A stretch of 59,048 nt of DNA from an uncultured Duncaniella sp. (GCA_910588795.1 CAJURI010000007.1:1-59048), one strand, 5' to 3'. Positions 7,727 through 17,537 are shown, counted from the stretch's first letter. Made by a program: numbers and translations. The notes: generated by a model from the letters alone, not told the origin.

Positions 7727-8644
7727 ATGAGCGAACAGCCCTATCACATACCGGCACTATTGCCCCAATGCCTTGATGCGCTTGACATCAGGCCGGGAGG
7801 AATCTATGTTGACGCGACATATGGCGGCGGCGGTCATTCGCGTGCCATAATGGAGCTTCTTGATGCCGGAAAGGGGGGGCACCTCTATTCTTTTGACCAG
7901 GATATCGATGCCGTAAAGCGTGCCGGCAAGGATGCGCGGTTCACGATGGTTTATTCCAATTTCCGTTTTATAACCAACTTCATGCGTTTTTACGGAGTGG
8001 ATGCCGTGGACGGTGTGCTTGCCGACCTCGGAGTGTCGTTCCATCATTTCGACACTCCTGACCGCGGGTTCTCCTTCAGGACCGACGGGCCTCTGGACAT
8101 GCGCATGAACCGTTCGGCTTCGCGCTCGGCCTCGGACCTTCTTGCTGTGGCTGACCGTGACCGGCTGACCGACATACTGAGGATCTACGGAGAATTGTCT
8201 CAGGCGCGCCGCATGGCCGATGCCATAGTGCGTGCCCGTGAAGGTGGCAAGGTGTTCGATACTGTAGGTGCGCTTGTCGAGACAGTGGCCCCCATGATAG
8301 ATCCTCGCAAGGAGAAGAAAGAGCTTGCCCAGCTGTTTCAGGCACTTCGCATCGAAGTCAATGACGAGATGGGCGCATTGCGGGAACTTCTCGAGGGCGC
8401 GCTGAAAGTGCTCAAGCCCGGAGGCCGCCTCGCTGTGATAACTTACCACTCGCTTGAGGACCGCATGGTGAAGAACTTTCTTAAGACAGGCGACATAACG
8501 GGTAAGGTCGACAAGGATTTCTTCGGTAGGGTCAATGCCCCGTTCAGGCTCCTCACATCCAAACCTATCGTGCCCGACGAAGAAGAGGTGGCGCGCAATC
8601 CGCGCTCGCGTTCAGCCAAACTAAGAGTCGGCGTTAAAGAGTGA
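7727..8644 (+). CDS. rsmH: 16S rRNA (cytosine(1402)-N4)-methyltransferase
   Basis: A 305-residue enzyme that methylates N4 of C1402 in 16S rRNA using S-adenosylmethionine; formerly mraW. Visible features are the opening YHIPALLPQCLDAL, the SAM-binding DATYGGGGHSRAI (residues about 29-41), the DLGVSFHHFDTPDRGFSF block, RIEVNDEMGAL and the C-terminal TYHSLEDRMVK with RNPRSRSAKLR. Length and order of motifs are normal for the family. It is the first gene of the dcw cluster here, since mraZ is not present upstream. Confidence 0.96.
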   Translation: MSEQPYHIPALLPQCLDALDIRPGGIYVDATYGGGGHSRAIMELLDAGKGGHLYSFDQDIDAVKRAGKDARFTMVYSNFRFITNFMRFYGVDAVDGVLADLGVSFHHFDTPDRGFSFRTDGPLDMRMNRSASRSASDLLAVADRDRLTDILRIYGELSQARRMADAIVRAREGGKVFDTVGALVETVAPMIDPRKEKKELAQLFQALRIEVNDEMGALRELLEGALKVLKPGGRLAVITYHSLEDRMVKNFLKTGDITGKVDKDFFGRVNAPFRLLTSKPIVPDEEEVARNPRSRSAKLRVGVKE

Positions 8645-8695
8645 CATCAGGCAATCCGCCGCATCAAGAGTTCCACACACATACACACAGGCAAT

Positions 8696-9037
8696 ATGGC
8701 AAAGAAGTCATCGACAAAGCAAAAGAAATCCCCATATATATTCCGGGTGTTCCGCGGACAGGTGATATCGAGCGATTTTTTCGCCCGGCATTGGCTTCCT
8801 GTGCTTATATTCATCATAGTCATGATGGTGTACATCACCACCAAATTCACCTACCGGACCAACATCGAGAAGATCGAGGCACTTCAGAAGCAGCTTGAGA
8901 TAGTGCAGAACGAGAGTGCCAGAGAGCGCAGCTCGTTCATGAGCCGCATACGTGAGACATCGATGCAGCATCTTGTGGATTCACTCAATCTCGATCTGCG
9001 CGTGCAGCCGCAGCCTCCGTTCACAATAGAGCGTTGA
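8696..9037 (+). CDS. ftsL: FtsL-like cell division protein
   Basis: A 113-residue bitopic membrane protein with a basic cytoplasmic N-terminus (MAKKSSTKQKKSPYIFRVFRG), one transmembrane helix (HWLPVLIFIIVMMVYITTKF, residues about 32-51) and a periplasmic coiled coil (NIEKIEALQKQLEIVQNESA). This is the topology of FtsL, which bridges FtsQ and FtsB to the FtsWI synthase. Sequence identity to proteobacterial FtsL is low as expected; the assignment rests on topology and position between rsmH and ftsI. The Bacteroidetes version is a separate Pfam family (FtsL_2). Confidence 0.85.
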   Translation: MAKKSSTKQKKSPYIFRVFRGQVISSDFFARHWLPVLIFIIVMMVYITTKFTYRTNIEKIEALQKQLEIVQNESARERSSFMSRIRETSMQHLVDSLNLDLRVQPQPPFTIER

Positions 9038-9096
9038 CCGGTAATGTCCCCACAACCATAATCACACCGCCTACCAAACCCACCAAACCAATCCCG

Positions 9097-11190
9097 ATGG
9101 CAATCAAGAATGACAATCGCAGCAACATACTGTTCCGCTACGGCTTCGTGGTGTTCTGGATCCTTGTGCTCTCCGCGTGCATAGTAGTGCAGCTTGCAGA
9201 GACCACAGTGGTAAATGCCGACAAGTGGAACCACAAGGCCGACTCGCTGCTCTCACTGTCGCAGGACATCATACCGAGGCGCGGCAACATACTTGCCTCT
9301 GACGGATCAGTGCTCGCTACCAATCTCAACTATTATACCGCCCGCATAGATTACCGTGCCGAGAAATTCAATGTCAAGAAGCTTCGCGAGAACATCGACG
9401 AGCTTGCCGAGGCTCTTGCCGCAGGATTTCCCGAGAAGAGTGCCGCAAAATGGAAGCAGCATCTGCTCAAGCCGCTTGAGAAAGAGAAAAACAGGCGTCC
9501 GAGAGCATACCGCATCCTCACAAACCTCTCACACTCCGATATGGAGATGCTCAAGACCTTTCCCTATTTCCGGGGCAACCGTAACCGCACCGGGCTGTAC
9601 TTTGAGAAGAACATGCATCGCTTCAATCCTTACGGCAACATGGCGCGCCGTTCCATAGGGGGAGTGGGGGAGACCAGCGAAAGCAAGGAGATCCACGGCA
9701 TATCAGGACTTGAGAAGGCTCTCGACTCTCTGCTTTACGGACGCACGGGCACCACACGCAAGGTCAATCTCACCAAGGATATAGCCGATCTCGCCAAGAT
9801 CCCGGCAATCCCCGGGTGTGATATCGTGACTACAATCGACATAGGGATGCAGGACATTGTGGAGAACGAGCTCAACAATGTCCTTGACACCTGCGGTGCC
9901 GACTGGGGGGTGGCTGTGCTCATGGATGTGAAGACAGGCGACATCAAGGCCATATCCAATCTCGAACTCAACCCCAACGGCCCGGGCTACATAGAGGCGC
10001 GCAACCGCGCGGTGATGGGCTATGAGCCTGGATCTGTGATCAAGACTCTCTCGATGATGATCGCCGTGGAGGACGGCATCGTGGATGAGATAGGTGGTCT
10101 CGACCATGTGCTCCCCACCGGCAACGGGTGGGCTTACGCAGGCGGCCGTCCCATCACTGACTCTCACCATTCGACCGGCATACGTGTGGGCGACGTGATA
10201 GAACAGTCCTCCAACATCGGCATGGCCCGTATCATCACATCGCGTTATGACTCCAATCCCGGCGGATTCTATGCGCGCATAAAGGCTCTCGGTTTTCTTG
10301 AGCCGCTCAACACCGGGATAGCCGGAGAGGTGGTGCCGCGTGTTGACTCGGTGCCTGACAACCGTGGCGGACGCATAGCACTGTCCCGGCAGTGCTACGG
10401 CTATGCCACAGAGATACCGCCGCTCTATACGCTCGCGCTCTACAATGCGATAGCCAATGACGGCGTGTTCGTGCGCCCCCGCCTTGTCAAGGAGCTGCGC
10501 GGCACAGTCGACTCGGTGCTTCAGCCATCCTATATAGGCAACGGGCGAGCATGCTCGCCGCGCACGGCGGCGGTGATGCGCGAGATGCTGACCAATGTAG
10601 TGTGGGGGGAACATGGCACAGGACGCTTTTTGCGCAACAGGGATGTGCGCATAGCCGGAAAGACCGGTACATGCTACATGATAGAGAACGGACAGTACAA
10701 CACCGGCAAGAAACGTCTGGCGTTCTGCGGTTTTTTCCCGGCAGAGGCTCCAATGTACTCATGTGTCGTCCTCACCTGTCATCCCACAAAGAATTTCTTC
10801 GGAGCAGCCACAACGTCGGGACAGGTGATGCGAAACATAGCCATGAAGCTCTATTCGCGCGGCATGCTCGGCAACAGTTCCGACTACAGTACGGCATCAC
10901 CTTCGGGCACAGGGCCGACATTCTATGCCACAGCCTCAGGAGCAGACCCCTACAGGCATCTGCGCACGCCGTTTGCTCTCCCCAACCGCAAAACTATAAA
11001 AGGACCGTCGGCCGCCTCTTCAGGCATTCCCGATGTGAGGGGCCTCAGTGCGCGCGAGGCTGTTGACGTGCTTGAGTCGCACGGCTATGATGTCGCCATA
11101 ACGGGCAGCGGGTTTGTGCATACTCAATCACCGGCACCGCGTACGCTGATATCGCCCGGCCACACCGTTCATCTCAACCTCTCAAGATAA
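9097..11190 (+). CDS. ftsI: Division transpeptidase FtsI (PBP3 type) with PASTA domain
   Basis: A class B penicillin-binding protein of 697 residues cross-linking septal peptidoglycan. It has a short cytoplasmic tail, a membrane helix (FRYGFVVFWILVLSACIVVQL), a dimerisation domain and the transpeptidase. All catalytic motifs are present: S313-V-I-K316, S371-S-N373 and K522-T-G. A single PASTA domain closes the protein (about 641-697), a feature common in Bacteroidetes FtsI but absent from E. coli. I chose ATG at 9097; a TTG at 9034 would overlap ftsL and add a low-complexity Pro/Thr tail. Confidence 0.93.
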   Translation: MAIKNDNRSNILFRYGFVVFWILVLSACIVVQLAETTVVNADKWNHKADSLLSLSQDIIPRRGNILASDGSVLATNLNYYTARIDYRAEKFNVKKLRENIDELAEALAAGFPEKSAAKWKQHLLKPLEKEKNRRPRAYRILTNLSHSDMEMLKTFPYFRGNRNRTGLYFEKNMHRFNPYGNMARRSIGGVGETSESKEIHGISGLEKALDSLLYGRTGTTRKVNLTKDIADLAKIPAIPGCDIVTTIDIGMQDIVENELNNVLDTCGADWGVAVLMDVKTGDIKAISNLELNPNGPGYIEARNRAVMGYEPGSVIKTLSMMIAVEDGIVDEIGGLDHVLPTGNGWAYAGGRPITDSHHSTGIRVGDVIEQSSNIGMARIITSRYDSNPGGFYARIKALGFLEPLNTGIAGEVVPRVDSVPDNRGGRIALSRQCYGYATEIPPLYTLALYNAIANDGVFVRPRLVKELRGTVDSVLQPSYIGNGRACSPRTAAVMREMLTNVVWGEHGTGRFLRNRDVRIAGKTGTCYMIENGQYNTGKKRLAFCGFFPAEAPMYSCVVLTCHPTKNFFGAATTSGQVMRNIAMKLYSRGMLGNSSDYSTASPSGTGPTFYATASGADPYRHLRTPFALPNRKTIKGPSAASSGIPDVRGLSAREAVDVLESHGYDVAITGSGFVHTQSPAPRTLISPGHTVHLNLSR

Positions 11191-11226
11191 AACCAGTATA
11201 GAATTCTAACATTGTAAATAACATAT

Positions 11227-12684
11227 ATGCAACTCAATAGACTGCTCTCCCCGATAGAGATATCGGAGATCGTGGGGAGCGACGATAAGGAGATCACAGG
11301 CGTCACCGCCGATTCCCGTCAGGTCAGGGAGGGTTCCCTGTTCATAGCTGTGCCGGGCGTGAGCGTCGACGGCCACACTTTCATACACAAGGCTCAGGAA
11401 GCGGGAGCTTCGGCCGTGGTGTGCGAGCATCTGCCTGAACAGATATCCTCGTCCGTGACCTATGTAGTGGTGCCGTCGAGCGCGGTTGCTCTCGGCTACA
11501 TCGCATCGGAATGGTGGGGGAACCCTTCGAGGGAACTTGAGCTCGTGGGCGTGACGGGCACCAACGGCAAGACGACCACCGCAACCCTCATCTATGAGAT
11601 GGCTCGTCTGCTCGGATACAAGGCCGGACTCCTATCCACTGTGTGCAATTATGTGGAGTCAACCCCTTATCACACGGATCACACTACTCCTGACCCGATG
11701 ACCATCAACGAGATGCTCAGGAAGATGGCCGATGCCGGATGCCGGTACTGTGCCATGGAGGTAAGCTCGCATGCAGCCCATCAGCACCGCATCGCCGGGC
11801 TACGTTTCGCCGGAGGCATATTCACCAATCTCACGCGTGACCATCTCGATTATCACAAGACGGTCGAGGCTTATCTGAATGCAAAGAAATCGTTTTTCGA
11901 CAATCTTCCCTCCACGGCATTCGCCCTTACCAACGCCGATGACAAAGTGGGTGAGGTGATGCTCCAGAACACCTTGGCCTCGCGTTACACTTATTCTCTG
12001 CGCGCTGAGGCTGACTTCACAGGCCGCATCGTGGAGCAGAGGCTCGACGGGACGCTGCTCAGCCTCAACGGAGTGGAAGTAGAGACCCTTTTCACCGGCA
12101 AGTTCAATGCCTATAACCTCACGGCTGTCTACGGTGCAGGCATACTCCTCGGCTGGGAGCGCGACAGGGTGCTGCATGCCGTATCGGCACTCGTTCCTGT
12201 GGCCGGCCGTTTCCAGGCATTCCATTCTCCCGGCGGTGTCACCGCTATAGTCGATTATGCGCATACTCCCGATGCTGTGGTGAATGTGCTGCAGGCCATA
12301 CGCGAGGTGATAGGTCCCAAGGGGGAGATCATCACAGTGGTGGGTGCCGGCGGCAACCGTGACAAGGGGAAGCGGCCTATCATGGCGCGCGAGGCCGCAG
12401 CGAGATCACAGAGGGTGATACTTACAAGCGACAATCCGCGCTTCGAGGAGCCTGAGGATATCCTCGCCGATATGGAGGCCGGGCTTGACGACGAGGCCCG
12501 TGCCCGCACTCTCCACATCACCGACCGCCGCCAGGCTATACGTACGGCTGTGGCTCTCGCACACCCGGGTACTGTCATACTCATTGCCGGCAAGGGGCAT
12601 GAGGACTATCAGGAGGTCAAAGGGGTGAAACATCATTTTGATGACCGCGAGGAGGTCAAGGCTGCTTTCTCAGTGAACAGCTGA
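11227..12684 (+). CDS. murE: UDP-MurNAc-tripeptide synthetase (meso-DAP adding)
   Basis: A 485-residue Mur ligase. Domains in order are an N-terminal UDP-substrate domain, a central ATPase with GTNGKTTT (111-118), and the C-terminal ligase domain. The motif D402-N-P-R405 is the signature for meso-diaminopimelate rather than lysine specificity, so the peptidoglycan should be DAP type. The carbamylated-Lys region (HLDYHKTVEAYLNAKKSFF) is intact. It is separated by 36 bp from ftsI and by 51 bp from the next gene, which is not a cell-wall gene. Confidence 0.95.
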   Translation: MQLNRLLSPIEISEIVGSDDKEITGVTADSRQVREGSLFIAVPGVSVDGHTFIHKAQEAGASAVVCEHLPEQISSSVTYVVVPSSAVALGYIASEWWGNPSRELELVGVTGTNGKTTTATLIYEMARLLGYKAGLLSTVCNYVESTPYHTDHTTPDPMTINEMLRKMADAGCRYCAMEVSSHAAHQHRIAGLRFAGGIFTNLTRDHLDYHKTVEAYLNAKKSFFDNLPSTAFALTNADDKVGEVMLQNTLASRYTYSLRAEADFTGRIVEQRLDGTLLSLNGVEVETLFTGKFNAYNLTAVYGAGILLGWERDRVLHAVSALVPVAGRFQAFHSPGGVTAIVDYAHTPDAVVNVLQAIREVIGPKGEIITVVGAGGNRDKGKRPIMAREAAARSQRVILTSDNPRFEEPEDILADMEAGLDDEARARTLHITDRRQAIRTAVALAHPGTVILIAGKGHEDYQEVKGVKHHFDDREEVKAAFSVNS

Positions 12685-12735
12685 CCGTTCCACATGTAAT
12701 TATCACATTTATAATCTTGATTTTATTGACTTCAT

Positions 12736-13488
12736 ATGAAAAAGCTAATCGCAATCGCATTACTTGTGCTTACTTCCGTAGCGGCTTCCGCCCAGTGCTG
12801 CCTTGAGAACCGGTGCAAACCTGAAATATTCAATCATCTCGGAATAGGTGTCGGAGTCGGCACAAGCGGAGTGTCCGTGGAACTTGCAACTCCGATCACA
12901 AAGTTCATTCAGATGCGTGCCGGAGTCTCCATAATGCCCGGAATCACTTTCAACGCCGATGCCGACTTTGAATACGAGCTCCCTACGGAGCGCACTTCGC
13001 AGGAGGGGACTATAAGCCTTAAAGGTGATCTCGGTCGCGTGCAGGGTCAGGTGATATTCAACATCTATCCGTTCCCCCGAGCCGGTTTCTTTGTCGCTGC
13101 AGGCGCGTATTTCGGATCGAGCAAGCTGCTTAAGATCACCGGTCACAGCGACGAGCTTGCCGAGATAGCCGATCTTGGGGGCAATGCACAGGCCATCATA
13201 GGCGACTTCATGATCCCGGCCAATGAGAACGGTGATATCGCCGGCGGCTTCAGGGTAAAGAATTTCCGTCCCTATCTCGGTCTGGGCTGGGGCAAGTCGG
13301 TGCCGGGCAAGCGTGTCAGCTTCACCACCGAACTGGGTGTGCAGTTCGAGGGCAAGCCTGAGCTGTACTCACTCTACGGAGAGGTTGACAGATCGCTTGT
13401 CGAGGATGACAACACATTCAAGAAGGTGCAGGATATACTTAAGGTGTATCCCACACTCACATTCCGTCTTAATTTCCGCGCATTCTAA
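12736..13488 (+). CDS. Secreted outer-membrane-type beta protein within the dcw cluster
   Basis: A 250-residue protein with a signal peptide (MKKLIAIALLVLTSVAASA, predicted cleavage before Gln20). The mature part has alternating strands rich in Gly, Phe and Tyr (HLGIGVGVGTSGVSVELATP, FIQMRAGVSIMPG, RVQGQVIFNIYPFPRAGFFVAAGAYFGS) and ends in a terminal aromatic strand (LTFRLNFRAF). This is typical of an 8-to-10-stranded outer-membrane barrel. I do not recognise the family. It sits between murE and mraY, in the same direction and with short gaps, so it should be cotranscribed with the wall genes. N-terminal Gln after cleavage would be a substrate for glutaminyl cyclase. Confidence 0.75.
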   Translation: MKKLIAIALLVLTSVAASAQCCLENRCKPEIFNHLGIGVGVGTSGVSVELATPITKFIQMRAGVSIMPGITFNADADFEYELPTERTSQEGTISLKGDLGRVQGQVIFNIYPFPRAGFFVAAGAYFGSSKLLKITGHSDELAEIADLGGNAQAIIGDFMIPANENGDIAGGFRVKNFRPYLGLGWGKSVPGKRVSFTTELGVQFEGKPELYSLYGEVDRSLVEDDNTFKKVQDILKVYPTLTFRLNFRAF

Positions 13489-13506
13489 AAGGCGAGTGTC
13501 TGACAT

Positions 13507-14793
13507 ATGCTTTACTATCTCTGCGAATATCTTAACGAGACAGGCAATGTGCCGGGGGCGCGTCTGATGACCTACATCACGTTCCGGTCAGGCGCGGCGT
13601 TCATGCTGTCGCTTATCATCGCTCTTGTGATAGGCCGAAAGATCATCGACCGTCTGCAGCTCATGCAGATAGGTGAGACCGTGCGCGACCTCGGACTGGA
13701 GGGGCAGCTCAAAAAGGAGGGCACACCTACCATGGGCGGCGTCATAATAATACTGTCGCTGCTTGTGCCCTGTCTGCTTGTGGGAAATCTCTCCAATATA
13801 TATATGGTGCTGATGCTCATTGCCACTGTGTGGTGTGGCATCATAGGTTTCCTTGACGACTATCTTAAGATAAAGCGTCACAACAAGGACGGGATGAAGG
13901 GGAAGTTCAAGATTGTGGGGCAGGTAGGCCTTGGGCTGCTTGTCGGTCTCACCATGTGTCTGAGCCCTGACATCACTCAGCGTCAGGTCACTGTCAGTGA
14001 CACCTCTACCCGGATCGAGCAGGCTTCGGAGAGCTCGGAATTTGCCGAAGTGTCGGAGTTTTTACAGTCTCCGGACCTGAAGTCCACACAGACCACTATC
14101 CCGTTTGTCAAGGGCAACAACTTCGACTATGCCTCGCTCACACAATGGATGGGACGTTACGCCCAGACCGGCGGGTGGATCCTCTTCGTGATAGTTGTGA
14201 TAGTGGCTGTGACTGCAACAAGCAACGGAGCCAACCTCACCGACGGTCTCGACGGTCTGTGTGCCGGCATCTCGGCGGTGATATGTGCCGCGCTTGCCAT
14301 AATGGCGTATCTGGGAGGCAATGTCATCTACTCCACCTATCTTAATATAATGTACATACCCGGCTCGTCGGAGCTTGTGGTGTTCATTTCCGCGCTCATG
14401 GGCGCGCTTATAGGGTTTCTGTGGTACAATGCCAATCCGGCCCAGGTGTTTATGGGCGACACCGGATCTCTCACCCTCGGAGGGATAATAGCCGTGTTCG
14501 CGATACTCATACACAAGGAGCTTCTCATACCGCTGCTATGCCTCATATTCTTTGTCGAGGACATATCGGTGATCATACAGACTGCCTACTTCAAGTTTAC
14601 CAAGAAGAAATATGGAGCGGGCCGCAGGGTGTTCCGCATGGCACCCCTGCATCATCATTTCCAGAAAGAGGGTATCGAGGCCATCATCCAGATACCCAAA
14701 AGGGCTATGGCCGAGCCAAAGATCGTGACCCGTTTCTGGATACTTTCGATATTGTTTGCCGTGCTGACATTCATAACATTAAAGATAAGATAG
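13507..14793 (+). CDS. mraY: Phospho-MurNAc-pentapeptide translocase
   Basis: An integral membrane enzyme of 428 residues that transfers phospho-MurNAc-pentapeptide to undecaprenyl phosphate to make lipid I. Signature blocks are visible: KKEGTPTMGG, FLDDYLKIKRHNKDGMKGKFK (the Asp pair), ANLTDGLDGL, MGDTGSLTLGG and APLHHHFQKEG. It is longer than E. coli MraY (360) because of an inserted Ser/Thr/Glu-rich loop of about 60 residues (SDTSTRIEQASESSEFAEVS and following), a known Bacteroidetes feature. The start MLYYLCEYL at 13507 is the family N-terminus. Confidence 0.95.
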   Translation: MLYYLCEYLNETGNVPGARLMTYITFRSGAAFMLSLIIALVIGRKIIDRLQLMQIGETVRDLGLEGQLKKEGTPTMGGVIIILSLLVPCLLVGNLSNIYMVLMLIATVWCGIIGFLDDYLKIKRHNKDGMKGKFKIVGQVGLGLLVGLTMCLSPDITQRQVTVSDTSTRIEQASESSEFAEVSEFLQSPDLKSTQTTIPFVKGNNFDYASLTQWMGRYAQTGGWILFVIVVIVAVTATSNGANLTDGLDGLCAGISAVICAALAIMAYLGGNVIYSTYLNIMYIPGSSELVVFISALMGALIGFLWYNANPAQVFMGDTGSLTLGGIIAVFAILIHKELLIPLLCLIFFVEDISVIIQTAYFKFTKKKYGAGRRVFRMAPLHHHFQKEGIEAIIQIPKRAMAEPKIVTRFWILSILFAVLTFITLKIR

Positions 14794-14802
14794 CACATAT
14801 AT

Positions 14803-16173
14803 ATGAAATTAGTTATATTAGGCGGAGGAGAGAGTGGCGTAGGAGCCGCTATCCTCGGCAAGACCAAAGGATATGAGGTGTTCCTGTCAGATTTCGGCAC
14901 CATTCCCGAGCGTTACCGCATACAGCTCGATGAAGAGGGGATCGAATGGGAGCAGGGGGGCCACTCCATGGACCGCATCCTTTCTGCCGATGAGGTGGTC
15001 AAGAGCCCTGGCATACCTCCTACAGCCCCTGTGGTAAGGGAGATACGGGCCAAAGGGATCCCTGTGATATCCGAGATAGAGTTTGCCGGACGTTACACCG
15101 ATGCGCGTATGGTGTGCATCACGGGATCCAACGGCAAGACCACGACAACTCTGCTCACATATCATATACTCAAGGATGCCGGGCTCAATGTAGGGCTTGC
15201 CGGCAACGTAGGCAAGAGCCTTGCGCTTCAGGTGGCGCGTGAGAACCATGATGTCTACGTGATAGAGCTTTCGAGCTTCCAGCTTGAGAACATGTATGAT
15301 TTCCATGCCAATATAGCTGTGATACTCAATATCACCCCTGACCATCTCGACCGCTATGACTATGAGATGCAGAACTATGTCAATGCGAAATTCCGCATAC
15401 TCAACAATCTCACACCGCGCGATGCCTTCATCTATTGGGAGGATGATCCCGTGATACGCAGACAACTGGAACATGTAGTCACCGAGGCCGCCCGTTTCCC
15501 GTTTGCGGAACGTATGGAGGAGGTGGACGGCTATGAGCCGTGCGCATGGGTCGACAATGAGGATATGCTCAATGTCAGGACCCCTGACAGAAGGTTGCGT
15601 ATGCCACGTGCCGAGCTTTCGCTCAACGGTCTCCACAATCTCTACAACTCCATGGCCGCCGCCCTGTCGGCAAGCATCCTGGATATCGCCGACGAGGACA
15701 TACGCCGCGGTCTGAGCAGTTTTGAAGGTGTCGAGCACCGTCTTGAGCCTGCCGGTACCGTCAACGGGGTAAGATACATCAACGATTCCAAGGCCACCAA
15801 TGTCAACTCCACATGGTACGCGCTTGAATCGATGCCTGCCGACACAATACTGATACTCGGAGGGAAGGACAAGGGTAATGACTACAGCGAGATATTGCCT
15901 CTGGTAAAGGAAAAGGTTAGGGCGATAGTGTGCATGGGCAAGGACAACGGCAAGCTCCTTGATTTCTTCACCGGAGAGGTGCCGGAAATATACGACACCC
16001 ATTCGATCGAGGAGGCTGTGGGGACATGCGCTGACATAGCGCGTCCCGGTGACACAGTGCTGCTCTCCCCGTGCTGCGCGAGCTTCGATCTGTTCAAAAG
16101 TTATGAGGACCGCGGCTGCCGCTTCAAGGAGCAGGTGAGCCGGCTCTCCTCTGACGACAACCTCTTAAAGTAA
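14803..16173 (+). CDS. murD: UDP-MurNAc-L-alanine:D-glutamate ligase
   Basis: A 456-residue Mur ligase adding D-glutamate to UDP-MurNAc-L-Ala. The N-terminal Rossmann-like domain starts LVILGGGESGVGAAILG, the ATP loop GSNGKTTT is at 108-115, ELSSFQLENM and NITPDHLDRYD form the central motif, and YINDSKATNVNSTWYAL is the typical third-domain block. ATG at 14803 follows the mraY stop by 9 bp. No defects are seen. Confidence 0.95.
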   Translation: MKLVILGGGESGVGAAILGKTKGYEVFLSDFGTIPERYRIQLDEEGIEWEQGGHSMDRILSADEVVKSPGIPPTAPVVREIRAKGIPVISEIEFAGRYTDARMVCITGSNGKTTTTLLTYHILKDAGLNVGLAGNVGKSLALQVARENHDVYVIELSSFQLENMYDFHANIAVILNITPDHLDRYDYEMQNYVNAKFRILNNLTPRDAFIYWEDDPVIRRQLEHVVTEAARFPFAERMEEVDGYEPCAWVDNEDMLNVRTPDRRLRMPRAELSLNGLHNLYNSMAAALSASILDIADEDIRRGLSSFEGVEHRLEPAGTVNGVRYINDSKATNVNSTWYALESMPADTILILGGKDKGNDYSEILPLVKEKVRAIVCMGKDNGKLLDFFTGEVPEIYDTHSIEEAVGTCADIARPGDTVLLSPCCASFDLFKSYEDRGCRFKEQVSRLSSDDNLLK

Positions 16174-16199
16174 CATTTTACCATACCTGAATATAATAT

Positions 16200-17537
16200 A
16201 TGGACGTATCACCCTCAGCAGCATCTTCAACCCCCGAGGTTGTGCCACAGTCCAAGCCCAAGGCTCTCGCCAGGTCGGACAAGCACATATGGGGCATATT
16301 CATAGCCCTCTGCATCATATCCGTGATAGAGCTCTACAGCGCGTCGTCACGCGAGGTGGCCGCCTCATCGATAGGTGTGATCGGTCCCATAGTGCGCCAT
16401 CTGTTCATGCTCGGCATGGGCGTGGGGATCACATGGATACTGTCACGACGCCATTACAGCGATTTTGCCATATTCACTGTGGTGTTCTCTGTGCTGAGTG
16501 CCGTGGCCATGGTGTATGTGATGTTCTATGGCAACTATGTCAACGGTGCCCGACGCTCCTTCTCCCTGCTTGGGATAGGTATCTATCCGGCCGAGATGGT
16601 CAAGATCTCGGCTGTGCTCCTTGTCGCGCTTGTGATGACGCTTAATCAGGATCCGCACGGTGTGGGCATAACGAGGAAGGGTATGATATGGTCAGGCGTG
16701 GTGATAATGTTCTTCTCGGCTCTTCTCATAGAGCAGGGGCTCACCAACACTCTGCTGCTCATAGCCATCACTTATTCCATGATGCTTATAGGAGGGGTGA
16801 AGTGGCTTCATCTCATAGGGCTTACGGCATTCTATGCCATGTGTGGAGTGCTTTTTGTCGGGTATCTGTATTTCACAGAGGTGAACAGCGACATACCTGC
16901 TGATGCTTCAGCCACAGTGGAGTATGCCGAGGACGGCGTGGGCAGGAAGCCTTCGCGCATAGAGACCTGGATAGCGCGCATGTCGCGCCACTCCTCCGAC
17001 TCCATACCCAAGTGGGAGATAGAGCCTACGGGAAAGAACCGTCAGGAGATACTGAGCTATATGGCCCAGGCCAATGGCGGCATACATGGCGTCGGCCCAG
17101 GCAACTCGCGTGAGTCGGCCCGTCTGCCGCTGGCGTTCTCCGATTACATATACGCTATAGTGGTGGAGGAGCTCGGTCTGCTGGGCGGAGTGGCTGTGCT
17201 GATACTGTATCTTTGGCTGTTGGCGCGTGCCGCCGGCATAGCCTCGCGGTGCAGCATCACGTATCCGGCCCTCATAGTGATGGGTATGGCGGTTATGATA
17301 GCGTTCCAGGCCCTGTTCCATATGGGTATTGTCACAGGGGTTTTCCCGGTGTCGGGACAGCCGCTGCCGCTTATATCCAAAGGTGGGACATCTATAGTGG
17401 TGACGTGTATCGCGTTCGGCATAATGCTCTCTGTGAGCCGTACGGCATCACGCCATGGTAACAAGAAACAAGAGATAACGGAGGAGAAGGAGTCGCTTCC
17501 CGAACAGCTCCGTGATGAAAACAGAATGCAACTATGA
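16200..17537 (+). CDS. ftsW: Septal peptidoglycan polymerase FtsW
   Basis: A 445-residue SEDS-family glycosyltransferase with about ten membrane helices. It polymerises lipid II at the septum as partner of FtsI. Family signs are NYVNGARRSFSLLGIGIYPAEMVKISAVL near residue 115 and the C-terminal GVFPVSGQPLPLISKGGTS. The central periplasmic loop after helix 7 is long and charged (ADASATVEYAEDGVGRKPSR and following, about 60 residues). The 3' end overlaps murG by ATGA, so the two are translationally coupled. Confidence 0.94.
   Translation: MDVSPSAASSTPEVVPQSKPKALARSDKHIWGIFIALCIISVIELYSASSREVAASSIGVIGPIVRHLFMLGMGVGITWILSRRHYSDFAIFTVVFSVLSAVAMVYVMFYGNYVNGARRSFSLLGIGIYPAEMVKISAVLLVALVMTLNQDPHGVGITRKGMIWSGVVIMFFSALLIEQGLTNTLLLIAITYSMMLIGGVKWLHLIGLTAFYAMCGVLFVGYLYFTEVNSDIPADASATVEYAEDGVGRKPSRIETWIARMSRHSSDSIPKWEIEPTGKNRQEILSYMAQANGGIHGVGPGNSRESARLPLAFSDYIYAIVVEELGLLGGVAVLILYLWLLARAAGIASRCSITYPALIVMGMAVMIAFQALFHMGIVTGVFPVSGQPLPLISKGGTSIVVTCIAFGIMLSVSRTASRHGNKKQEITEEKESLPEQLRDENRMQL

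Noticed and set aside
7536..7730. 63-codon frame just before rsmH
   Set aside because: It overlaps the rsmH start and contains the likely promoter. It does not resemble MraZ or any protein I recognise.
14887..16002. Antisense frame of 371 codons inside murD
   Set aside because: It is a shadow of the murD codons; murD is complete.
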